Origin: Patescibacteria group bacterium
GTDB taxonomy: Bacteria; Patescibacteria; UBA1384; XYA2-FULL-43-10; 1-14-0-10-43-13
Assembly: GCA_023484645.1 (NCBI GenBank)
Contig: JAMCZZ010000046.1
Coordinates: 1-22,884, forward strand
Length of the DNA: 22,884 nucleotides
Direction: 5' to 3'
The first letter of the stretch is position 1. Every line of letters starts with the position of its first letter. Below, piece after piece: positions 1 to 6,519 of the stretch. The translations under genes were made by a program, and so were the position numbers. Below the pieces are notes generated by a model that saw only the letters and a list, made by a program, of their open reading frames with translations, was not told the origin of the DNA and ran no database searches.

Positions 1-71
1 ACTTTCGATATCCTAACTGCTCCCGGCAGAACAGTTCCATATTTTGTTGCAGTTCCTACTTTTCCATTCAT
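1..71 (-). CDS. 5' end of an unknown protein (runs off window)
   Basis: Only the first 23 codons are inside the window; they begin MNGKVGTATKYGTVLPGAVR. An ATG at 71 is preceded by a perfect GGAGG-type ribosome binding site (complement of 77-82) with about 5 nt spacing, which is the strongest reason to call this a gene. The visible part is too short to assign a family, and no signal peptide is evident. A structured region (152-215) and about 80 nt of AT-rich sequence lie upstream. Confidence 0.6.
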   Translation of the reverse strand, partial: MNGKVGTATKYGTVLPGAVRISK

Positions 72-151
72 GTACACCTCCTGCATTCATTGTATCAATG
101 TGTACACGATGTGTATGAACCTAGACAATTCTTAAATCGTAAAACAGCGAA

Positions 152-215
152 CTTTATTGGATTTCGACGGTTGCAAGCGCATGTGGCCTTGAGAGCGCCT
201 AGAAATCCAATAAAG
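152..215 (-). other. 14-bp perfect inverted repeat, possible terminator or leader hairpin
   Basis: CTTTATTGGATTTC (152-165) is the exact reverse complement of 202-215, with a 36-nt loop containing smaller GCGC pairings. It lies after the sigma-r4/HARE gene and before the truncated gene at 71. No clear U-tract follows on either strand, so it is not a textbook terminator. It may be a 3'-end structure, a 5' leader element or a repeat copy. Confidence 0.55.
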
Positions 216-236
216 GGAGCAATAAAATTGAAAAGA

Positions 237-1271
237 TTATCTAGCGAGTGCGTAGCTATCTTTGCCAACTTTTTTAAAGTCTGGCTTGGTTTGTAAATTG
301 ATCAAAATCGTATTTTTCTTCACCGTTCTTTGTTTTAGAACTTCGTTAATGATTTCATCAATTTTCATAGGACTATTTTTAATATCCAATATGTTTTTTA
401 TAATATCTTTTACTGTACCAGGATTGTATCCCCATTCGCCCAAAGCATAAATTCCTCGTCCAACTAAAACAAACCGATTATCAGCGATAAGCTCGTTATG
501 CACAGTTGCTTTAACAACTTTTTTCTTTGAGAATTTTTCTTCATTTATTTTTTTCGCGATTAGCTCAAAATGAAGAGGCTTGCCTTCTTTTTTTAGAATA
601 TAATAAATTTTATCTCTAACGTTTCTTGGATTTACTTCAGGCCATGATGCCAAACCAATAAAATCATTTTCTGCTTTAACAAGCTTTTTACTAATGTATG
701 GCAGCTCGGAAAGAAAAGTCATTTCATATTTACTATGATTCGGATTCTCTTTTACAAGGACGTCTATCGTGGCCGGCTTTTTTACCTTCTGTAAATGATC
801 GATCCAGCCATCAATCACATCCAAAACATCTTCTTTTGATAATGAAGCAATAATCCAACTGGCTTCTAATTCTCTTGTTTTATCAATTTTTTTAAGCTCT
901 GGCATTAAAAAGAAAATCAGATGCAAAGCATTAAATTCATTTTTGCTGGATTTTAAGTTGTCTTCTAAAAATTTATTAGCGATACTCTCATGCTTCGCGA
1001 TTCCACCATTTTTTTTAAATGATTGAATAATAGATTCCAAATACTCGTTTTTGCGGTCGACTATTTTAGATGCAAGTTTTCTTAACCCTTCTTTTTCAAT
1101 TTGTCGAATTCTTTCTCTCGAAAGATTCAAATCTTTACCAATCGATGAAAGAGTTTTTCTGTCTTCATCAATGCCAAAACGACCGGCAATTACTTTAACC
1201 TCATTAGGCTTTAAATCTACCATCGCTTTTTTTACAATTTTGTAAGGACTAAAATTTTTAATTTCTGTCAT
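237..1271 (-). CDS. Sigma-70 region 4-like / HARE-HTH transcription regulator
   Basis: Predicted 344-aa DNA-binding protein. Residues about 14-66 form a sigma-70 region 4-type helix-turn-helix, with the signature LNLSRERIRQIEKEGLRKL at about 48-66, as in primary sigma factors. Sigma regions 1-3 are absent, so it is not a complete sigma factor. Residues about 214-281 look like a HARE/RpoE-delta type winged helix (NVRDKIYYILKKEGKPLHF, ending GRGIYALGEWGY), and a second similar wing may occupy 285-341. The open frame extends upstream to 1361, but the ATG at 1271 is preferred because the extension overlaps the upstream gene. It lies 16 nt after the 165-aa gene and is probably co-transcribed with it. 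The role, possibly RNA polymerase modulation, is inferred from the domains. Confidence 0.8.
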   Translation of the reverse strand: MTEIKNFSPYKIVKKAMVDLKPNEVKVIAGRFGIDEDRKTLSSIGKDLNLSRERIRQIEKEGLRKLASKIVDRKNEYLESIIQSFKKNGGIAKHESIANKFLEDNLKSSKNEFNALHLIFFLMPELKKIDKTRELEASWIIASLSKEDVLDVIDGWIDHLQKVKKPATIDVLVKENPNHSKYEMTFLSELPYISKKLVKAENDFIGLASWPEVNPRNVRDKIYYILKKEGKPLHFELIAKKINEEKFSKKKVVKATVHNELIADNRFVLVGRGIYALGEWGYNPGTVKDIIKNILDIKNSPMKIDEIINEVLKQRTVKKNTILINLQTKPDFKKVGKDSYALAR

Positions 1272-1287
1272 TTTATTTACCTGCTTT

Positions 1288-1785
1288 TTATAATAAATTT
1301 TCGACCGCTGCCCATTCTGACTCGCCCTTTTCCGGAACAATAATTGTAAGCTTACTGCCATTTTCGGCTTTGAAATAAGTTACGGAAGCAAGAAGAATTC
1401 TATATTTTTTCCCTTCTGCATTCACAATATATTTGCCTTCTGAAATTTCCTCAAGTTCTCCGATAATTTTCTTTCTTTTCACCGGCCCAATCTGTTTAAA
1501 AAGAAACGTTCCATCCTCTAGGATTGTCAACTTTAAGACATCGCCGGGGATAAGTTTAGACTTTGATGCATAGTTAGCTGGAATTGGATACTTAGTCTTG
1601 TCGGGGCCGATCATATTCTCGCCGTCAAACACACCCTCAACTATAGTACCGTCTTCGTTTCCTTCTAAACCTTTGGCTTTTTTTGTGATTTCTGAAGCGA
1701 ACAACACACTTTTTACTTGTCTGATGTTATTTTCAGCAGTATCAAGAAGATGTTTTATCGCTTGTAATTCTTTTTCATCGGCCAT
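1288..1785 (-). CDS. Conserved-type hypothetical protein, 165 aa
   Basis: Unrecognised function. The first about 35 residues are a charged helix (MADEKELQAIKHLLDTAENN), and the remainder is predicted beta-rich. A central segment, KYPIPANYASKSKLIPGDVL, is followed by two small-barrel-like stretches (residues about 86-165). There is no signal peptide or membrane segment, so it is probably cytosolic. It is the first gene of a two-gene operon with the sigma-r4/HARE regulator, which suggests a partner in transcription or RNA binding (inference only). A promoter with TTGACG and TAGGAT lies at 1840-1868. The RBS is weak (GGAA). Confidence 0.75.
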   Translation of the reverse strand: MADEKELQAIKHLLDTAENNIRQVKSVLFASEITKKAKGLEGNEDGTIVEGVFDGENMIGPDKTKYPIPANYASKSKLIPGDVLKLTILEDGTFLFKQIGPVKRKKIIGELEEISEGKYIVNAEGKKYRILLASVTYFKAENGSKLTIIVPEKGESEWAAVENLL

Positions 1786-1839
1786 AACTTTTCCGCTTGT
1801 TTGTTTTAATAATCCCCCTTTGTCCCCTTTTATGCAATT

Positions 1840-1868
1840 ATCCTACCATATAATCGCTCTTGCGTCAA
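1840..1868 (-). promoter_or_regulatory. Sigma-70-type promoter for the 165-aa/sigma-r4 operon
   Basis: On the minus strand TTGACG (complement of 1863-1868) is followed by a 17-nt spacer and TAGGAT (complement of 1840-1845). The predicted transcript start gives a leader of about 47 nt before the ATG at 1785. Confidence 0.55.
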
Positions 1869-1880
1869 CATTTCGCAAAT

Positions 1881-1971
1881 AAAAAATCGCCCTGTCTACT
1901 CATTCGAGTCTGAGCGACGAGGTCGCTAGACCTCAGAGTCGATGACCAGATGGCGGATTCAAGACGATTTT
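1881..1971 (-). terminator. Complex terminator with nested palindrome after the ATPase gene
   Basis: On the minus strand an outer AAAATCG/CGATTTTTT pair (1965-1971 with 1881-1889) ends in a T-rich run. It encloses a nested structure at 1906-1940, where GAGGTC-gcta-GACCTC is perfect and GAGTCTGAG/CTCAGAGTC pairs with one mismatch. It follows the 847-aa ATPase gene by about 34 nt and fits a factor-independent terminator whose loop holds a palindromic repeat. Confidence 0.6.
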
Positions 1972-2004
1972 CCTAAGTTTTAAGTTCTAAGATCTCAGTT
2001 CTAT

Positions 2005-4548
2005 TTATGCTGTTTTTGCCACATCGGTTGAACTTATCCCCGGAAGATCTATTGCATTAACTTTAGTCCGTTCCAATATTTCATTATTAACCAACTCTCT
2101 CGGCTTTCCGTATTTTAGCCTCGAAAGTTCTTTGATGGCACTGCCCAATTGTTTATTTTCATTTGGATCTGGAGCGATACCTTGCCCATTAAAGGGCTTG
2201 CTTGGAGCGCCGTCTATAAGCATTTTTATGTAAAAATTATATTTATCAATATTTGTCATATCATCCGGCTTTAATGGATCATATTCTTTGACTAAAAAGT
2301 CTGCATCGGCTGCTCCGATTCTAAATGATATTAGAGTGCCAGCATTGCCGATAACGGCATTTCGTATTTTTTCATCAAGCTGGGCAATGTATTGGTTGGT
2401 AATATTGAGCGATAATTTATATTTTCTTGATTCTGAGAGAATAGTGGCAAAAACATCGGTAATAAAGTTTTGGAACTCATCAACGTAGAGATAAAATGGA
2501 ATCCTCTGTTCTTCAGTCAAGTCTTGCCTCGAAAATGCGCCGATCGAAATTTTCGAAACAATTATCATGCCTAAAAGAAAAGCATTTATCTCCCCTATTA
2601 ATCCCTTCGATAAATTACAGATTAGGATCTTTTTACCGTCCATTACTTCCCTAAAATCAAATGACGATTTTGTTTGACCGATAATGTTTCGCATCATATC
2701 ATTGGTCATAAACCGGCCGAATTTGGAAGTAAAATAATTAAGCATTTCCGACTTGTGAAAATCGGCGGTTTTAGCCATTTGTTTTTCCCAGAAATTTTTA
2801 ACAACTGGATCTTGAACATATGTCAGACGGTCTTTTTCAAAATCGGAATCAGTAAATAGACGCGGAATGTCGATTAAAGTCCCACCTTCAGGATGCGCCA
2901 TCAATGTAAGAGCAGCATTTCTCATCCAGTGTTCAAACTGTGGACCAACAATTCCGGTTTGTCCCGGATCGAAAAGCTTGTAAAATATTTGGATCGCTTC
3001 TTGAACTAAAAAATCTCTCTGTTCTGGAGTTTTCCACTCCAACAAATTCAATCCCATTGGACGCTCAATGTCGGCCGGATTGAAGTAGATTACATCATCC
3101 GCTCTCTCTTTCGGTATTCGATTAAGAATAAATTCAGCTGCATCCCCGTTCGGGTCAAGATAGCATACACCTTTGCCTTCTTTAATATCCTGTAAAATCA
3201 TATTTTCAAAAAGCACAGTTTTACCCACACCTGTTTTACCAATCATGTAAATATGTCTTAAGCGGTCGATTTCTTTAATTTTAATAGGAATGCTTGCCCC
3301 TCGATACAAACTGTTTCCAACAATAGTCCCCTCTTTTGGCAAGTTTGCTGGAGGCGGCTCTTTTTTAGCTAAGAGCCAAGCAATATTGGGAGTTTCAATA
3401 AATCTGTTGGGAAGATGATATAGAGAAGAAAGTTCTTCTGTGTTTAAAATCAGCCTTGGTCCCCTGCCAAAAATTCTAAAAACATAATTAGCGATGTCTT
3501 CTGACTTATTTCGTGGAAATTTTACAGCTAAGCCGTTTGATTCAGGAGCATTGAATTGATTAAAGGCCGAAGCGATCTCTTTGGTGTTTTGACGGGCCTG
3601 CTCTGTTGTCGGCGCAACACTCACTATTCTAATTTGACACTCAAACCCAAGCTTTGCTGTTTTTTCTCCCAAAAGCTTAATCTGATTCTCCTGCATCGGT
3701 GTTAATTTCATTGGATTTTTGGGGTTGTAAAATTCGCTATGTTCTTCTTCACTCTTGCCTTGCGCGGATCGGCCGGCAGAACCTAGAAAATTAAAAAATG
3801 TCTCCCCCGCTCTAGCAACGATTGAATTTGAGTGGGAAATTCGTGATTTGCCATGTTGGATATTAAAAGCTACCCTTTCCCCTGCCGTTCTCCAAACTCC
3901 GGTAGTCGGCCGAAGTAAAAACTGTATCCCCGCCAACTCATCCTCGCCCAGCTTTGATAAGGTATTTGACAAAGCATTGAGTGGATCATCTTCAAGTGTT
4001 TTATATGTCTTTAAGGGGAAAATAAATCTCTTAATCAAGCCCAAATTAGCTACCTCTATTTTTAAAGGCTTGTTTGGAAATATTGAGTAATTTTTATCCA
4101 AAGAAATTTCTGCGTGAGGATACTGGGCATGTAAGTTTTTAATGACCGTATCCGCAATCTTTCCCGAACAACCTACATAAAAATAGATTAAATTATCTTT
4201 CGCAACTAACTCCAAAGAAATATGATCCTGGCCGTACAGTCTCTTTGAAACCGTATTGTCAAACATTGCATTCAAGTTCGCATAAAACGGTTCAATCACC
4301 GCCAGCATTTCTTGAAAATTCTTACGTTGATCGTCTTCTTCGGCATGCCTTTCTCTTGGAACCAGCACTTTATACATAACCCAGTCTTTAGTAAGACGAA
4401 TTTGATTTTTGCGTAAGACCGATTTTCTTATTTTTTGATAAATAATATAACCGACAATTATTGCTGCACAAAAAGCAACAAGCCAAATCCACCAATTTGC
4501 CCCTCCGCTTGACTCTCCGCCATAGCTATAATAATTATCGTTGTTCAT
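2005..4548 (-). CDS. Membrane-anchored VirD4/TraG/HerA-like DNA translocase ATPase
   Basis: 847-aa P-loop ATPase of the type IV secretion coupling-protein superfamily. One N-terminal membrane segment (about residues 19-37, WWIWLVAFCAAIIVGYII) is followed by a soluble N-domain. Walker A is IGKTGVGKT (436-444) and Walker B is FYLYVDEFQNF (685-695), with a sensor-like NITNQY at 715-720. The C-terminal part matches the TraG/TraD core layout. Family members pump DNA or protein substrates through a membrane channel using ATP. No VirB channel genes, relaxase or pilin lie in the window, so the substrate and partner channel are unknown. It starts 20 nt after the 510-aa gene and is likely in one operon with it. 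No obvious Shine-Dalgarno precedes the ATG, so translation may depend on coupling. Confidence 0.85.
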   Translation of the reverse strand: MNNDNYYSYGGESSGGANWWIWLVAFCAAIIVGYIIYQKIRKSVLRKNQIRLTKDWVMYKVLVPRERHAEEDDQRKNFQEMLAVIEPFYANLNAMFDNTVSKRLYGQDHISLELVAKDNLIYFYVGCSGKIADTVIKNLHAQYPHAEISLDKNYSIFPNKPLKIEVANLGLIKRFIFPLKTYKTLEDDPLNALSNTLSKLGEDELAGIQFLLRPTTGVWRTAGERVAFNIQHGKSRISHSNSIVARAGETFFNFLGSAGRSAQGKSEEEHSEFYNPKNPMKLTPMQENQIKLLGEKTAKLGFECQIRIVSVAPTTEQARQNTKEIASAFNQFNAPESNGLAVKFPRNKSEDIANYVFRIFGRGPRLILNTEELSSLYHLPNRFIETPNIAWLLAKKEPPPANLPKEGTIVGNSLYRGASIPIKIKEIDRLRHIYMIGKTGVGKTVLFENMILQDIKEGKGVCYLDPNGDAAEFILNRIPKERADDVIYFNPADIERPMGLNLLEWKTPEQRDFLVQEAIQIFYKLFDPGQTGIVGPQFEHWMRNAALTLMAHPEGGTLIDIPRLFTDSDFEKDRLTYVQDPVVKNFWEKQMAKTADFHKSEMLNYFTSKFGRFMTNDMMRNIIGQTKSSFDFREVMDGKKILICNLSKGLIGEINAFLLGMIIVSKISIGAFSRQDLTEEQRIPFYLYVDEFQNFITDVFATILSESRKYKLSLNITNQYIAQLDEKIRNAVIGNAGTLISFRIGAADADFLVKEYDPLKPDDMTNIDKYNFYIKMLIDGAPSKPFNGQGIAPDPNENKQLGSAIKELSRLKYGKPRELVNNEILERTKVNAIDLPGISSTDVAKTA

Positions 4549-4568
4549 TTTGTTTTTGTTGGTTTATT

Positions 4569-6101
4569 TTAAGCTGCTTTTTCTTCCTGCTCAGCTTCCA
4601 TGCTTCTAATATGGGCAGCCGTAAGATCATCACCTTGTCTGTCAATATGCTTAATCATCCCGTCTCTATCAGTTGGTGCTGCCCCGTCAGATTTTCTTCT
4701 GAATAATCCGCTTAAAAATCCTCCCCCTTGTTTTTGTAAAGGCTCTAGGGCTTGTTGCTCTGATTCTACCTGCTGCGCCGAAATCGCAGGCATCACATCC
4801 ATCGTAATTTCATCCTCAGTGCTTTCACTCGGAGCCTGTACAGACGGAGCCTGATTAATTATTGGTTCTTGAGCGGCAGTCTGATTTAGTAATTCCGGTT
4901 GTGCAACTATCTCTGTCGACTTGATTGATTCCGCCGCTTGGTTTATATTGGCTGCTTGTGCCGTCTGATCAATTCTAGCTGTCGGCGGTATAAAATTATC
5001 AATTTTTCTCACCGGTTCCGTTGCTGGCTGTTCTAGTTTCACTCCAATTCGTTCTGCGATCTTTGCCTTCTCAGCTTGGATATAATCAACAACATCTGTT
5101 GACCTAGACTTAACCGGTTCAGAAGCAGTACCAGCAGTAATAGACTCTTCTCCGAACTCGCCAATTGTATCTGTAATGCTGGTTGGTTCCCCATCAGGCC
5201 CAATCTTCATATATTCAACCGGCGGATGTGTTTGGACTTCCGGCTCTACTTTAGGCTCTATAATTTTTGGTTCAGTAGAAACAATAGGCGGTTCAGCTTT
5301 TATTTCCGGTTGCGAAACAACAACTTGCGGAGTCTTAGTTGTTGCTCTTTTTTCGCCTTCTCCCATCCCCATCATTTCAATATCAGGCAGTAAATGATCA
5401 TTATCCCCCTCCTCCGCCAAAACCGGCTTTACAGCGGTTTCCCCGCCAACAGTATCAGAAGTTCCAGTCTCTACTGATTCCTTTTGTCTAGCTTTCCTCT
5501 CTAAATTCGGCCTAATTATTTCCATTGCCCTATGATGCAATGTTCGTTGTTTTAAATCTTCTTTATGTCCATCAGACTTTGTTTCCAAAATAACTTCGCT
5601 CGACATCCCCACTTCATCGGGTCTTTCTGCTAAAAAGCGTTCGTACACTTTTGTTCTCAACTCTTTATCGGTTAATTCGCCGAGTTTATTTAAAATATCT
5701 CCTTTAAGCGCAATCATTTCTTCTAATTTCTGGCCAACTTCTGCTTTAAGTGCCACGAATCCCCTTTCCCGATTTTGATCAACTGAGGTAATCTTCCCTG
5801 CATAACTACCATAATGTTCTTCGCGATCACTTGTCGCCTTATGCAGCGCTTTTTCAACTTCTTTAGTTTTTTCAGCTAGCACTTCAAACTTATCTACAGC
5901 TTTCATCAATTCATTAAATTTTTCCTGTTCAAGTGGATTAATACCTTCTTTAGGCTTTTCGGCTAGATCTGTTAAATTTTCTTCTATCTTCTTTGTGTTA
6001 TTTGACTCAGCAGACCAAATATCTAATGGTTCTTCGCCAAAAAGATCAGCCGATTCATACAGCCTATGCATGATTTTTTGTTTTTGTTGAAAATTTGTCA
6101 T
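4569..6101 (-). CDS. Large Pro/Glu-rich protein paired with the translocase ATPase
   Basis: 510-aa protein of unknown function. The N-terminal about 200 residues are charged and predicted helical or coiled (for example FNELMKAVDKFEVLAEKTKE). Residues about 210-450 are low complexity, rich in P, E, T, Q and A with repeated KAEPP/EPKVEPE-like motifs and probably disordered. A short tail ends MEAEQEEKAA. There is no signal peptide or membrane segment. It is the first gene of a transcript that continues into the ATPase 20 nt downstream, so it may be a cytosolic adaptor or scaffold for that ATPase (inference). A TATAAT box lies only 9 nt before the ATG, predicting an almost leaderless mRNA. Confidence 0.75.
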   Translation of the reverse strand: MTNFQQKQKIMHRLYESADLFGEEPLDIWSAESNNTKKIEENLTDLAEKPKEGINPLEQEKFNELMKAVDKFEVLAEKTKEVEKALHKATSDREEHYGSYAGKITSVDQNRERGFVALKAEVGQKLEEMIALKGDILNKLGELTDKELRTKVYERFLAERPDEVGMSSEVILETKSDGHKEDLKQRTLHHRAMEIIRPNLERKARQKESVETGTSDTVGGETAVKPVLAEEGDNDHLLPDIEMMGMGEGEKRATTKTPQVVVSQPEIKAEPPIVSTEPKIIEPKVEPEVQTHPPVEYMKIGPDGEPTSITDTIGEFGEESITAGTASEPVKSRSTDVVDYIQAEKAKIAERIGVKLEQPATEPVRKIDNFIPPTARIDQTAQAANINQAAESIKSTEIVAQPELLNQTAAQEPIINQAPSVQAPSESTEDEITMDVMPAISAQQVESEQQALEPLQKQGGGFLSGLFRRKSDGAAPTDRDGMIKHIDRQGDDLTAAHIRSMEAEQEEKAA

Positions 6102-6110
6102 TTTGTTTTA

Positions 6111-6140
6111 ATTATACAATTTTAGATGTTATAATGTAAA
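6111..6140 (-). promoter_or_regulatory. Promoter of the 510-aa/ATPase operon
   Basis: Minus strand: TTTACA (complement of 6135-6140), 18-nt spacer, TATAAT (complement of 6111-6116). The -10 box ends 9 nt before the start codon at 6101, so the predicted transcript has a leader of only a few nucleotides. The site overlaps a plus-strand TATAAT at 6130-6135 that serves the divergent gene. Confidence 0.6.
6130..6135 (+). promoter_or_regulatory. -10 box of the divergent plus-strand operon
   Basis: TATAAT at 6130-6135 lies 33 nt before the ATG at 6169. No convincing -35 is seen (TTAATT-like sequence only). A good SD, GGAGGG, lies at 6159-6164. The divergent arrangement could allow joint control with the 510-aa operon. 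Confidence 0.45.
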
Positions 6141-6168
6141 CAAATGTAAATTTTAACTGGAGGGTATA

Positions 6169-6519
6169 ATGAACAATACTTTAGATCTTTCGATGAAAGA
6201 AATACTCGAAAGTGATATTTTTGACTACCTCGAGCTCGAGTCAGTACCAGAAGAAGACAAAATTCATATGATGGAGAATCTAATGGTCTCTCTTCGAAGC
6301 AGAGTTATGATTAGAATTGCTGACATGCTCGAAGAACAAAGTAAAGAAAAATTCGAACAATTTAAAAAATTACTCAATACAAGCGACCTTAATAACAGTG
6401 AAATAGAAAAATTTTTGAAAGAAAACAACATAAATATTGAGGTGTTAGTCGCTGAAGAATCGATTCTGCTCAAGAGTGAAATCATGAGTATTAAGGGTGT
6501 GAGAGATAGGGAGGAATAA
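6169..6519 (+). CDS. Small helical protein (possibly DUF5663-like)
   Basis: 116-aa acidic, almost entirely helical protein. It begins MNNTLDLSMKEILESDIFDY and contains a segment resembling small CPR proteins with MRIADMLEEQ-type helices; the DUF5663 comparison is from memory and uncertain. There is no signal peptide, membrane segment or catalytic motif. The start is well supported by GGAGGG 5 nt upstream. Its TAA stop overlaps the ATG of the 993-aa GT2 fusion by one base (TAATG at 6517-6521), which implies translational coupling and a shared function. Confidence 0.75.
   Translation: MNNTLDLSMKEILESDIFDYLELESVPEEDKIHMMENLMVSLRSRVMIRIADMLEEQSKEKFEQFKKLLNTSDLNNSEIEKFLKENNINIEVLVAEESILLKSEIMSIKGVRDREE

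Noticed and set aside
155..200. tmRNA-like 5' motif (GGATTTCGACGG followed by GCAAGCGCATGTGGCC)
   Set aside because: It resembles the tmRNA start, but the stretch is closed by a 14-bp hairpin at 202-215, the sigma-r4/HARE gene occupies the following sequence, and no tag ORF or tRNA-like 3' end is present.
1272..1361. 30-residue N-terminal extension of the sigma-r4/HARE protein
   Set aside because: It would overlap the 165-aa gene, and its residues mirror that gene's coding sequence; the ATG at 1271 fits the domain start.
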